In this document: positions 5,488-12,462 of the stretch, piece after piece | Layout: every line of letters starts with the position of its first letter | How positions within the stretch are numbered: position 1 is the first letter of the stretch | Assembly: GCF_000159955.1 (NCBI RefSeq) | Contig: NZ_GG695971.1 | Span: 157,289-181,591, forward strand | Length of the DNA stretch: 24,303 bases | Direction: 5' to 3' | Origin: Paenibacillus sp. oral taxon 786 str. D14 | Lineage (GTDB): Bacteria > Bacillota > Bacilli > Paenibacillales > Paenibacillaceae | The notes under the pieces: generated by a model | Seen by the model: the letters and a program-made list of their open reading frames with translations, nothing else | What the model was told of the DNA's origin: nothing | The model's database searches: none | Translations under genes and position numbers: made by a program

Positions 5488-6888
5488 ATGAAACCTGCAA
5501 CCACGGTTAGACAAGAGTTAGAGAGCTATTTAATTTGGTCTGGGCTGACGCGTCAGCAGTTTTCCGAGATGACCGGGATTAATCAAGGAACGATCAGTGC
5601 GATATTGAGCGGGTATCGGCAAATTTCTATACATAATTTGGATCTCATCACGGAGGGGATGGGGTTGGAGGAAGGGGCCCTTTACGAGATTTACTTAGAA
5701 GAATGTCTGCGTGGTATGCCGTTGCATTGGAGGCGGCTGGGCCCGTTTATTCGGCGGTGCGCGGAGTTGAACAAGCTGGGGTGCCTGAAGCGACTGGTGC
5801 AGGCGGTGGCGGATCGATTATCTTATATGCCAGTGTTGTTTGAGATGGCGGAGCAGTTTTTTCGAGAGGGAAAAAGAAAGGCAGCTGCTCTGCTGTACCA
5901 GTGTGTTGCTGAATGCGAGAAGTACCAGCATTCCGAGCGATTGGCGTTAAGCCGGTATCGCTTGTTTACGATTCATCTCGGAGAAGATCAAGAGGAGAAT
6001 TTGCGCGCCGCCGTTTTGTTCGAAGACTATGTGGACCGACTGGACGAAGGGGTTCAGCTAGATGCATTGAAGGATTTGGCGGATGTGTACGCTTCTTTGC
6101 ATCGGTGGGATCGGGTTGAATCCCTGGCAGAGAAGCTGGAGCAGAAAGCGACGATTCAATACCGCCATCGGGTAAATCGAAAACGGAAGGAGGCGATGGA
6201 TAAGGGGGCGTCTCGGACGGAGCTTTTTTATCTGTTGTATGCGTATTTGTTGAGAGCGAATGTGTGTGATGCCAGACAAGAATATGCTCGGGCTTTGGAG
6301 TATGTGACTTTATACAGCGGTGGCGCTCTACATGGAATTGACGTGAAAGACGAGGAAGAGCAACGGGTTGTGGAACAGTTTCAGGAATGGGGCCGGGCCA
6401 ATGCCTATGTGTACCGCTTAATGTCAGGCGATATACAGGTACTGGCGGATTATACGGAATGGGTCGCATCGCATGTGCAGGAGGTTGTTCCAGCGATGTA
6501 CCGGATTTTGCAGGCGGCTAACCAGTTTGAGTTGAACGTGGATCATCTGCTCGAGCGGTTCGGGGCACATCTGACATACAAAGAACGGTCATGCCGTTTT
6601 GGTCATTACAATACACAGATTGTGGCGGATCAGTACGTCCGGTATTTGTGGGAATTGGCTCAATACGAATTTCGCACGCGGCGGGTTGAGATGGGGGTTC
6701 GGCAGCTTTTTGAAGGAATGGAGCTTGCTTTGAGGTTCAACCATGAATCGATGTTGATTCGATATGCTCGGTTGTTTGAGCAGTTCCGACATGAGGCATC
6801 CAGGGAGGTTCAAGAGAAGTACAAATATCTATTCTGTGAGGTGGAAAAGAGCTATGAGATTAAGAGTATTATCGTGGATCGTGCTTAG
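5488..6888 (+). CDS. HTH plus TPR-like regulator, probable RRNPP-type peptide receptor
   Basis: A 466-residue protein with an N-terminal XRE helix-turn-helix (about residues 10-62: LTRQQFSEMTGINQGTISAI, then SGYRQISIHNLDLI). It is followed by a long all-helical region (about 70-466) of helix pairs such as LALSRYRLFTIHLG and LDALKDLADVYASLHRWD, which look like TPR repeats. This order of domains is that of PlcR, NprR and AimR-type receptors, whose TPR domain binds a re-imported signalling peptide. The ATG has GGGGGAGG upstream (5472-5479) and a near-consensus promoter. A 35-residue exported-peptide gene with its own ribosome site overlaps the last 35 bases, the same position that pheromone genes hold in known pairs. 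TPR assignment is by eye; membership of a specific subfamily is not claimed. Confidence 0.8.
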   Translation: MKPATTVRQELESYLIWSGLTRQQFSEMTGINQGTISAILSGYRQISIHNLDLITEGMGLEEGALYEIYLEECLRGMPLHWRRLGPFIRRCAELNKLGCLKRLVQAVADRLSYMPVLFEMAEQFFREGKRKAAALLYQCVAECEKYQHSERLALSRYRLFTIHLGEDQEENLRAAVLFEDYVDRLDEGVQLDALKDLADVYASLHRWDRVESLAEKLEQKATIQYRHRVNRKRKEAMDKGASRTELFYLLYAYLLRANVCDARQEYARALEYVTLYSGGALHGIDVKDEEEQRVVEQFQEWGRANAYVYRLMSGDIQVLADYTEWVASHVQEVVPAMYRILQAANQFELNVDHLLERFGAHLTYKERSCRFGHYNTQIVADQYVRYLWELAQYEFRTRRVEMGVRQLFEGMELALRFNHESMLIRYARLFEQFRHEASREVQEKYKYLFCEVEKSYEIKSIIVDRA

Positions 6889-6961
6889 TGGCTGGATTGG
6901 CGTTGTGGCGGCGGGGAACGTTCCGATCGTACAGACCTTGATTCACGGGCTGGGTGGTTGA
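6854..6961 (+). CDS. Small secreted peptide, candidate pheromone precursor of the TPR regulator
   Basis: A 35-residue frame that starts inside the 3' end of the regulator gene in another register and ends 73 bases beyond it. The ATG has TGAGGTGG (6837-6844) nine bases upstream, a good ribosome site even though it lies inside a coding region. The product has a basic start (MRLR), a hydrophobic core (VLSWIVLSGWIGVV), a small-residue cleavage site (AAG), and a short tail NVPIVQTLIHGLGG. That is the layout of Phr, PapR, NprX and AimP precursors, which are exported, trimmed and re-imported to bind the cognate receptor. The mature peptide probably lies within the C-terminal 14 residues; its exact limits cannot be read from sequence. 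Confidence 0.65.
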   Translation: MRLRVLSWIVLSGWIGVVAAGNVPIVQTLIHGLGG

Positions 6962-7019
6962 AGGATAGAAATGTGACTGATCATAAAGGTAAATTTATAC
7001 ATTTATGGTATGATAGAAG

Positions 7020-7054
7020 CCGATCCTATCTTTGAGGAGATAAGATCGGTTTTT
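7020..7054 (+). terminator. Terminator after the regulator-peptide pair
   Basis: CCGATCCTATCT (7020-7031) pairs with AGATAAGATCGG (7038-7049), with one mismatch, followed by five T residues. It lies 58 bases beyond the peptide stop codon and closes that unit. Confidence 0.85.
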
Positions 7055-7087
7055 CTATATTACTCTAACTCACGGGAAGTGAATTCA

Positions 7088-7292
7088 TTGAAAAGAACGA
7101 TGAACATGACAGATTACGAGGTATGAGCTCTTTTCGAACCCTTATGGAAACGCAAGCTCGGCCAGCGAAGATTATGAACCGGGTGCGGTTTTGCGAGGCT
7201 TTCGGCTGGTATGCACTTGGGGAGACAAAACCCAGGAAGTTGCCTTTGTGATTCGAACAGATGTGAATGCAAACATCGGAAACGCCGATTAA
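7088..7292 (+). pseudogene. Possible small gene broken by one frameshift
   Basis: GGGAAGTGA precedes a TTG at 7088 that opens MKRTMNMTDYEV and then meets TGA at about 7124. Shifting frame there gives YELFSNPYGNASSASEDYEP, continuing to TAA at 7290-7292 with a natural-looking composition and ending DVNANIGNAD. Together they would encode about 67 residues. The stop lies directly against the end of the sensor-kinase gene on the other strand. I do not recognise the protein. It may be a decayed gene, a sequencing error or chance coding. Confidence 0.3.
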
Positions 7293-8687
7293 TTACCCCC
7301 TCACCGGCACCTCTATCGTCACCTCGCCCCCGCCCGTCACCGGGGAGTTAGCGATATGCAGTTCACCTCCATGTAATTGGGCAACAAACTGGGTGATATA
7401 GAGGCCCATGCCGTAATGTCCGTCGCTTCGGCGGGACGGGTCGCCCATGTAGAACTGTTCGGTGGCGTACTTGAGCGCTTCAGGCGAGAAGCCCGGGCCT
7501 TCGTCAGTCACGCGGAATTGAATCCGATCGCCTGCAGCCTCCACCGATAGCGTGATTGTACTCTTCGCCGGGGTGTGATCCATGGCGTTGGCGATGACGT
7601 TCATGAGGGCGCGCTCCAACAAGACAGGATCGGCATAGAGCTCGTCTGGCAGTTCGCCAACGAAGTGGACTGCGACGGAAAGCTCTTTAACTGCGGCGAG
7701 AGCCTGCATCTGCGCTTCGAGCGTATGGATGAACTCCTTCAGATCGAGGTTTACGGGCTGATAGGAAGCCGCAGTTTCCGTATTCGTGATTTCGATCAAG
7801 GTCTTGATATAAGCTTCCATCTGACGGGCGCTTTGGGCGATATACTCGGTGTATTCCCGTTGCTCGTCCGACTGTTCCGTTTCAGAGAGGAGCTCGACAT
7901 TGCCGCGAACGATGGTGAGTGGGGTTTTGACGTCATGGGCGAGCGCTGAGATTTGAGCCCGGCGGCGGCGCTCTAGGTTCCATTGCTGCTCCAGCGAGCT
8001 CTTCAGGGCATCCCGCATCTGATCCATGGACCTAAGCACTTGGTCAATTTCAGCGATCCCGCTGTATTGGATGGAGAAGTCCAGCTCCTGCTCCTGAATG
8101 CGCTGGGTTGCTTCCTGCAGTCCGCTCATTTTGCGGGCTAGCTTTCGACCAAACGAAGAGGCCAACAGAACGGCTTGAAGCAGAAAGAGGACACAGAACA
8201 GGGCGAAAAAGGCCAGTTCCGCACTGGGCAGCACGCGGCGCAGGGCCGTTTGGTTAAACTGGGCGGCGAGAGAATACCGGAAGATATAAACCTCTTGGCC
8301 ATACGTGACTTTCACATAATGATAAGGAAAAGTGTAACCTGCCGCTTGATCGCCCTCCAGACGCTTCCACGCCGCCTCTCCCTGCTTGGCGGATAAGCTG
8401 TGCTCCAAGAGCTTCCCATCTACTGTGTACTTCGCAAATTGGTACAACGCAGAGGGGGCGTCCAACTGCAGCTCCTGTCCCGCCATGAGGCGAGACTTAG
8501 CCTCCTGCACTTGCTTCTCGGCATAATCTGCTGGGAGAACGGCTCCAGTGAACAGCAGCCCCACAAAGATCAAGGATAGCAACAGGGCAAGCCCAATCGT
8601 TCCCAGACAAAAAGCGGCTAAATATTTTAGAAACAGCGTACGCAGCTTGGTTTCTTTCGGTCCTGACGTGACGCGGGCTACTTCCAT
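7293..8687 (-). CDS. Sensor histidine kinase of an antimicrobial-peptide resistance operon
   Basis: A 464-residue membrane kinase. Two membrane helices (about residues 20-49 and 156-178) bracket an extracellular loop of about 105 residues. A HAMP-like linker follows, then the H box ALAHDVKTPL with phospho-acceptor His251, an N box (NVIANAMDHT), a G1 box (DEGPGF) and a G2 box (GMGLYI). Start: an in-frame GTG at 8705 lacks a ribosome site, while the ATG at 8687 has ATAGGA just upstream and overlaps the response-regulator gene by ten bases; I prefer the ATG. The H-box style and the placement after response regulator and LanFEG-like transporter match the SpaK/NisK/LanK type, which senses peptide antibiotics. 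It ends the five-gene operon. Confidence 0.9.
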   Translation of the reverse strand: MEVARVTSGPKETKLRTLFLKYLAAFCLGTIGLALLLSLIFVGLLFTGAVLPADYAEKQVQEAKSRLMAGQELQLDAPSALYQFAKYTVDGKLLEHSLSAKQGEAAWKRLEGDQAAGYTFPYHYVKVTYGQEVYIFRYSLAAQFNQTALRRVLPSAELAFFALFCVLFLLQAVLLASSFGRKLARKMSGLQEATQRIQEQELDFSIQYSGIAEIDQVLRSMDQMRDALKSSLEQQWNLERRRRAQISALAHDVKTPLTIVRGNVELLSETEQSDEQREYTEYIAQSARQMEAYIKTLIEITNTETAASYQPVNLDLKEFIHTLEAQMQALAAVKELSVAVHFVGELPDELYADPVLLERALMNVIANAMDHTPAKSTITLSVEAAGDRIQFRVTDEGPGFSPEALKYATEQFYMGDPSRRSDGHYGMGLYITQFVAQLHGGELHIANSPVTGGGEVTIEVPVRG

Positions 8688-9337
8688 CGGTATCCTATCC
8701 CCCACACGGTTTCAATCGGATTGACGTTCATTTGGTTTAATTTTGCGCGGATATTTTTGACATGCTCCACGATGGTGGAAGCTTCACTTTCTCCGTCGAA
8801 TCCAAACACGGATTCATAAATTTGGTCTTTCGAGAACACCTGCCCCCGATTTAACGCCAAAAACTCGCAGATCGCATATTCGCTTTTGGTCAACGGGATG
8901 AAGGTATCCTGCACCCGCATCTCCTTGCCCGACAGGTTAAAATGAACTTCGCCGATGCAGAGCACGCTGCGCCGTTCCCGGCTTTCCCGGCGGAGGTGGG
9001 CGGCAATTCGCGCCCGTAACTCGCCTGCCCCAAACGGCTTGACGATATAATCGTCCGCCCCGATGCTCAGGCCTTCCACCAGATCATTCTCCATGGATTT
9101 GGCGGTCAGGAACAGGATTGGGCAGTCGACCTTGCTGCGAATTTGCCGGCAGAGGGTGAACCCGTCCAGCTCTGGCATCATCACGTCCAGCAAGATCAGG
9201 TCATAGCTTCCCAATTGCAGCGCCAACACTTCAGAAGGAGAGGAGAGAGCTGTGACGAGATGTCCTTCTTTTTGCAAAATATTCCGAATTAAGGTCAGCA
9301 CGGCCGGATCATCATCTACCGCAAGAATATGGGCCAT
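8678..9337 (-). CDS. OmpR-family response regulator
   Basis: A 219-residue protein with a receiver domain (acidic cluster DDD at 8-10, phospho-acceptor Asp51 in LLDVMMPELDGF, Thr78, Lys100 in YIVKPFGAGE) and a C-terminal winged-helix DNA-binding domain (about 125-219) ending TVWGIGYRWK. The open frame extends a further 127 codons upstream, but that part overlaps the permease gene in another frame and is not protein-like. The ATG at 9337 has GAAGGGA upstream and begins MAHILAVDDD, as receivers do. It lies 32 bases after the second permease gene and overlaps the kinase start. It presumably activates the ABC transporter genes at the head of the operon; candidate direct repeats lie upstream of them. 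Confidence 0.92.
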   Translation of the reverse strand: MAHILAVDDDPAVLTLIRNILQKEGHLVTALSSPSEVLALQLGSYDLILLDVMMPELDGFTLCRQIRSKVDCPILFLTAKSMENDLVEGLSIGADDYIVKPFGAGELRARIAAHLRRESRERRSVLCIGEVHFNLSGKEMRVQDTFIPLTKSEYAICEFLALNRGQVFSKDQIYESVFGFDGESEASTIVEHVKNIRAKLNQMNVNPIETVWGIGYRWK

Positions 9338-9369
9338 CTTCAATCCCTTCTTTTTGATGAGATCTGAGT

Positions 9370-10134
9370 TTACTCCAGCGACTTCGTACCTTCCCATCGC
9401 CGGAACCACACTCCTAATAATACCATGATCGCCAAGGTCCCCGTGACGCAGGCAAGGATTCCGGGTCCAAGCAAAGATTCCGCCGGGATCGGGAGGGAGA
9501 CAGCATTCGCGCCACCGTACTGCATCCAAAGGCTGACGAACCGGGCAGCCCAGGCGCAAGGGATGTAGATCCAGTTGTAATCCCCGAGGCCGGTCAGCAG
9601 GAGGGCAGACACGAGGCTCTCCAGAATTCCGAGACCGATCGATGCGCCTTTGCCAAATCGCAGACTCACGTAGAGGTGCAAGGCATAGAGAAACAGACTG
9701 CTTCCAAACAGGAGGCAAGCAGCTTCTAAATAGAACCCGAGCCCATAGGGCGATTGAGACAAAAGATAAAGGAAGCCCACTCCGAACCCCACCGAAGCCA
9801 GAACCGTACTGCCAAATCCCAGCAGAAGAAGCACGGTCAGCTTACCAGCCAGGGCGATGAGGCGGTTCGGCAGGGTGAGAAGCTGTTGATAATTTCCGGC
9901 AGCAGCTTCCTGGTCCGCAGCGATGGCACAGACGATACCTATAATCGTTGGAAAAGAAACCGCAAGCACCTGCAAATAAGCGCTCACTTTAGAAGCCGGC
10001 GTAAACGGAGTATAGGCGTAATAACCTAAGAAAATCACAATCCCGGCCAGCGGGACGAGCAAGTGCACCCACAGGGTCGGTTGTCTTTGGAGCTTGATAA
10101 GTTCAGATCGGAGACAACGGAAGTAGCAGCTCAT
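9370..10134 (-). CDS. Lantibiotic-immunity-type ABC transporter permease (LanG/MutG-like)
   Basis: A 254-residue integral membrane protein with six predicted helices. It has an N-terminal cytoplasmic start (CLRSELIKLQRQPTLWVH) and an AADQEAAAGNYQQLLTLPNR segment typical of ABC-2-type permeases in LanFEG systems. Its start codon follows the stop of the preceding permease with a single spacer base (TAAGATG), so the two are translationally coupled and should form a heterodimeric membrane channel with the ATPase subunit. Such transporters expel nisin- or mutacin-like peptides from the membrane. Length is normal for the family. No lantibiotic gene is visible nearby, so a resistance rather than producer-immunity role is more likely. 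Confidence 0.82.
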   Translation of the reverse strand: MSCYFRCLRSELIKLQRQPTLWVHLLVPLAGIVIFLGYYAYTPFTPASKVSAYLQVLAVSFPTIIGIVCAIAADQEAAAGNYQQLLTLPNRLIALAGKLTVLLLLGFGSTVLASVGFGVGFLYLLSQSPYGLGFYLEAACLLFGSSLFLYALHLYVSLRFGKGASIGLGILESLVSALLLTGLGDYNWIYIPCAWAARFVSLWMQYGGANAVSLPIPAESLLGPGILACVTGTLAIMVLLGVWFRRWEGTKSLE

Positions 10135-10135
10135 C

Positions 10136-10867
10136 TTACTTGGCCTCCCGATGGCGAAATAAACGCATCGTCAGGATGCACAGCAGGAAGAACAGGCCAA
10201 GCGTGATCAGCACCCCTGGCAAAATAACGCTCTTGTCCCACAAGGCATCGCCTTCGGGAACCGGCAATCCGTTAGGAAGCACGCCGATCGCGGCGCACAT
10301 CAGCCGAGACGGAATCGCATAAGGCACAGCCCACCAGTAAGCGGTCGTAGCAAACAGAATATTGCAGGCGATGTTTCCCAGCACATTAAGAATCATCGTA
10401 GCAAACATTCCGACACGGTCGGTTAAGAACAGACAGAGCGGAATCTGCCATAGGAAGGTCAGAAAGAGCAACAAGCTGGCCAAGGCGTGATCCGCCAAAG
10501 TCAATCCAGCAGGGAAGACCAGACCGCTGAGCGCAACTCCGAGCATTAAAATGACCGAAGAAGCAAGAAGCAGCCCAGCGATAACCCCGATTTTACCGAG
10601 CCAAACCTTCGACAGAGACACCGGCAATCCGAAGATCGCCCGGTATTTCAGCTTTTTGCTATCCTTTTGGATAACACCCGTACACATCAAAGTGAGCGCT
10701 CCGGGAAGCAAAAGGGTATACCACCAGTTGTAGCTGGCGATTTGAAAGAACGGCCCAGCCATCAATCCTGTGCATAGCAACAAGGTTAGCAGAGGAGCCA
10801 ACCAGGTTAGTTTTCTCGTAAAAGTTCGTTTGGTTTTAAGAAATTCCGCACGGAGGTATGCTTGCAT
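10136..10867 (-). CDS. Lantibiotic-immunity-type ABC transporter permease (LanE/MutE-like)
   Basis: A 243-residue six-helix membrane protein. It begins MQAYLRAEFLKTKRTFTRKL and contains QKDSKKLKYRAIFGLPVSLS, a segment characteristic of the MutE/EpiE/LanE permease family, after the second helix. An in-frame ATG at 10900 would overlap the ATPase gene by 32 bases. I choose 10867 because it follows the ATPase stop by one base (TAAGATG), has GGAG at the right distance, and mirrors the next gene junction. It pairs with the following permease and the ATPase to export peptide antibiotics. Confidence 0.85.
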   Translation of the reverse strand: MQAYLRAEFLKTKRTFTRKLTWLAPLLTLLLCTGLMAGPFFQIASYNWWYTLLLPGALTLMCTGVIQKDSKKLKYRAIFGLPVSLSKVWLGKIGVIAGLLLASSVILMLGVALSGLVFPAGLTLADHALASLLLFLTFLWQIPLCLFLTDRVGMFATMILNVLGNIACNILFATTAYWWAVPYAIPSRLMCAAIGVLPNGLPVPEGDALWDKSVILPGVLITLGLFFLLCILTMRLFRHREAK

Positions 10868-10868
10868 C

Positions 10869-11579
10869 TTATTCGTCTCCTTTCTGGTGCTCACGAGCAA
10901 TTTGCATGAACAGGGACTCTAGATGTTCTCCCGGAGTAACTGCCTCTTGATAAGCCAGCACGCCTCCGGCAATAATGCCGATGTGATCCGCGATTTGCTC
11001 CACTTCGGACAGGACGTGGCTGGACAAGACGACCGTAATCCCCATCTTTGGAAAAGAGCGAATCAGCTCGCGCAGCTCCTGAATGCCAAACGGGTCGAGA
11101 CCGTTGGTCGGCTCGTCCAGAATCAGCAGTTTGGGGCGGTGGAGCAGGGCAATGGCGATTCCCAGTCGCTGCTTCATTCCCATGGAGAACTGGCCGGCGC
11201 GTTTTTTTTCGGTGTTCGTTAAACCCACCGTCTGCAACACTTCGTCGATTCGAGTATCCGGTAGACCAAGAAGTGTAGTCCGTACTTTGAGATTTTCGCG
11301 GGCGGTTAAGTTTTCGTAGAGCGGAGGCGACTCAATGAGAGCGCCAATTTGGGATAAATGTTCGCGTGACCAGGGGGCGCCTAAAAATTCAATCTCGCCG
11401 GAAGTCGGCCGCAGCATGCCGGTCAGCATTTTAAGAAGGGTGGATTTTCCGGCCCCGTTGGGACCAAGCAGCCCGTAAACGGAGTTCTCCTGAATGGAGA
11501 GGGAAACGTTGTTTACCGCCTGCTGGCCTCTAAAGGTTTTGCTTAGGTTCCGAGTCTGCAGAATAAGGTTGTTGTTCAT
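10869..11579 (-). CDS. ABC transporter ATP-binding subunit, lantibiotic-immunity type (LanF-like)
   Basis: A 236-residue ABC ATPase with Walker A GPNGAGKST (39-47), signature FSMGMKQR (131-138), Walker B LLILDEP (151-157) and switch His in LSSH. The position normally held by the Q-loop reads GALIESPPLYENL, with Glu83 replacing Gln. This E-loop is known from LanF and BcrA-type immunity ATPases, and supports the lantibiotic or bacitracin resistance assignment. The ATG has AGGATGA eight bases upstream. It is the first gene of the five-gene operon and powers the two permeases that follow. Confidence 0.9.
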   Translation of the reverse strand: MNNNLILQTRNLSKTFRGQQAVNNVSLSIQENSVYGLLGPNGAGKSTLLKMLTGMLRPTSGEIEFLGAPWSREHLSQIGALIESPPLYENLTARENLKVRTTLLGLPDTRIDEVLQTVGLTNTEKKRAGQFSMGMKQRLGIAIALLHRPKLLILDEPTNGLDPFGIQELRELIRSFPKMGITVVLSSHVLSEVEQIADHIGIIAGGVLAYQEAVTPGEHLESLFMQIAREHQKGDE

Positions 11580-11612
11580 GTGTACTCATCCTTTTCATCC
11601 ATTCTGGAACCT

Positions 11613-11644
11613 ATGGTAAGGGGGAATTATAAGAATTTGATAAG
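11613..11644 (-). promoter_or_regulatory. Candidate promoter and response-regulator site for the LanFEG-RK-like operon
   Basis: On the minus strand CTTATCAAATT is followed directly by CTTATAATTC, a direct repeat at one helical turn, the spacing used by OmpR-family regulators. A TACCAT (11618-11613) six bases further could be a -10 with the repeats over the -35 region. Alternatively TATAAT inside the second repeat (11631-11626) is the -10 and the repeats are fortuitous. No good -35 exists in either case, which suits an activator-dependent promoter. Confidence 0.4.
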
Positions 11645-11661
11645 GATTGCGGAGCTAATTC

Positions 11662-11705
11662 GAAAAAAAAGAAGCTTGATTTACTTCAACGTAAAATCAA
11701 GCTTC
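11662..11705 (-). terminator. Terminator containing the upstream gene's stop codon
   Basis: AAGCTTGATTTTACG and its complement form an 11-base perfect stem (AAGCTTGATTT at 11704-11694, AAATCAAGCTT at 11682-11672), followed by eight T residues on the minus strand (11670-11663). The TAA stop of the 138-residue gene lies within the hairpin. Confidence 0.88.
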
Positions 11706-12097
11706 ATCTGAATATCCGTGCCGCGTTTGAAGTACAAGGTGTACTCTCCGGGTTCCCACTGCAGATTGTTCAGCCGCATTTCAAAGGCCGCTAAGTTCGC
11801 TGTCTCTCTCATTTTCTCAACCTGAAGGATTTCACTGTCTCCGCGTTTGGTGACATATAGCTGAGCCTGCCGCAAGCTTTCCTTCTTGTCCGGATAGATG
11901 GCCATGGCGATGAGCCCGGTGTTGTTCTTAAAGTGATCCGAAGGATCGTTGATTCTGGGGAATTCTTGGTTTTGGACAAACCCGAGCTGGAGATCATATT
12001 TCGTGTTTTTGACCATCGTGGGGTACAGTTTGAGGAAGAGTACGATCATGGCGAGAATCCCTAGGGGAATCAAGAGCAGCATAGTTCTTCGTTTCAT
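11681..12097 (-). CDS. Hypothetical protein with one N-terminal membrane anchor
   Basis: A 138-residue protein with a basic start (MKRR) and one hydrophobic helix (about residues 5-25: LLLIPLGILAMIVLFLKLYP). The rest is an extracytoplasmic domain, probably all-beta, with alternating hydrophobic strands (AQLYVTKRG, YTLYFKRGTDIQMKLDFTLK). No lipobox cysteine is present, so it is a signal-anchor rather than a lipoprotein. The ATG is preceded by AAGGAGC and lies five bases after the previous small membrane protein, so the two form an operon with the promoter at 12400-12428 and the terminator at 11662-11705. I do not recognise a family. Confidence 0.75.
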   Translation of the reverse strand: MKRRTMLLLIPLGILAMIVLFLKLYPTMVKNTKYDLQLGFVQNQEFPRINDPSDHFKNNTGLIAMAIYPDKKESLRQAQLYVTKRGDSEILQVEKMRETANLAAFEMRLNNLQWEPGEYTLYFKRGTDIQMKLDFTLK

Positions 12098-12102
12098 ATT
12101 GG

Positions 12103-12315
12103 TTAGTGCTCCTTCGTCTCCGTTTTTTCACTCTGTTCCTTTGGATCATTTGGAGTCTTCGAAGAGGGGAGCTTCGCGTAAATAAAAGTCAGCAACCCAA
12201 AAATGCACCCTAACAATATCGTGACTCCGTAATTTTCGCTGGTTCCAAGCATTAATCCCGTAAGAATACCGAAGAGAATACACAGAAAAACATCAACGCT
12301 CTTATCTCTCCTCAA
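12103..12315 (-). CDS. Small two-helix membrane protein, TTG start
   Basis: A 70-residue protein with two hydrophobic helices (about residues 8-25 and 30-48) around a short loop, and a hydrophilic C-terminal tail (PSSKTPNDPKEQSEKTETKE). The open frame extends to a TTG at 12381, but the extra 22 residues are not protein-like and lie across a separate 13-codon frame with a strong ribosome site. The TTG at 12315 has GAGGCGG five bases upstream. It is cotranscribed with the 138-residue anchored protein five bases downstream. I do not recognise a family; together they may form a small membrane complex. Confidence 0.6.
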   Translation of the reverse strand: MRRDKSVDVFLCILFGILTGLMLGTSENYGVTILLGCIFGLLTFIYAKLPSSKTPNDPKEQSEKTETKEH

Positions 12316-12325
12316 ATTTCCCGCC

Positions 12326-12367
12326 TCACAATTCGTGCGTAACTTGATACTCCACCCATTTATCCAT
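12326..12367 (-). CDS. Possible 13-residue leader peptide
   Basis: GGGAGGG at 5-base spacing precedes an ATG at 12367 that opens MDKWVEYQVTHEL and stops at TGA 12328-12326. The stop codon overlaps the GAGGCGG ribosome site of the membrane-protein gene. This arrangement fits translational coupling or leader-peptide control. It could equally be the old start of a frameshifted gene. Confidence 0.35.
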   Translation of the reverse strand: MDKWVEYQVTHEL

Positions 12368-12399
12368 CTACGCCCTCCCAAATATTAACAACCAAATCT

Positions 12400-12428
12400 A
12401 GTATAAGGCATAGGAAAATGGATACCAA
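12400..12428 (-). promoter_or_regulatory. SigA promoter for the two small membrane proteins
   Basis: Minus strand TTGGTA (12428-12423), 17-base spacer, TATACT (12405-12400); four and five matches to consensus. It lies 32 bases upstream of the leader ATG and 84 upstream of the TTG start of the membrane protein. Confidence 0.75.
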
Positions 12429-12462
12429 GTCATTTCTTCACAGATGTTCTGTTCCCTCTCTC

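Noticed and set aside
5966..6469. 167-residue open frame antisense to the TPR regulator
   Set aside because: Pro/His/Thr-rich shadow frame with no ribosome site, opposite a clearly coding gene.
6990..7019. Extended -10 promoter (TGGTATGAT) before the terminator at 7020
   Set aside because: No -35 is present and the transcript would end within about 30 bases, so chance is more likely.
9338..9718. 127-codon N-terminal extension of the response regulator
   Set aside because: It lies over the permease gene in another frame, is rich in Arg, Pro and Cys without domain character, and the receiver begins normally at MAHILAVDDD with its own ribosome site.
10923..11319. Several open frames antisense to the ABC ATPase gene
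   Set aside because: They mirror codon bias of the ATPase gene on the other strand and have no recognisable domains.
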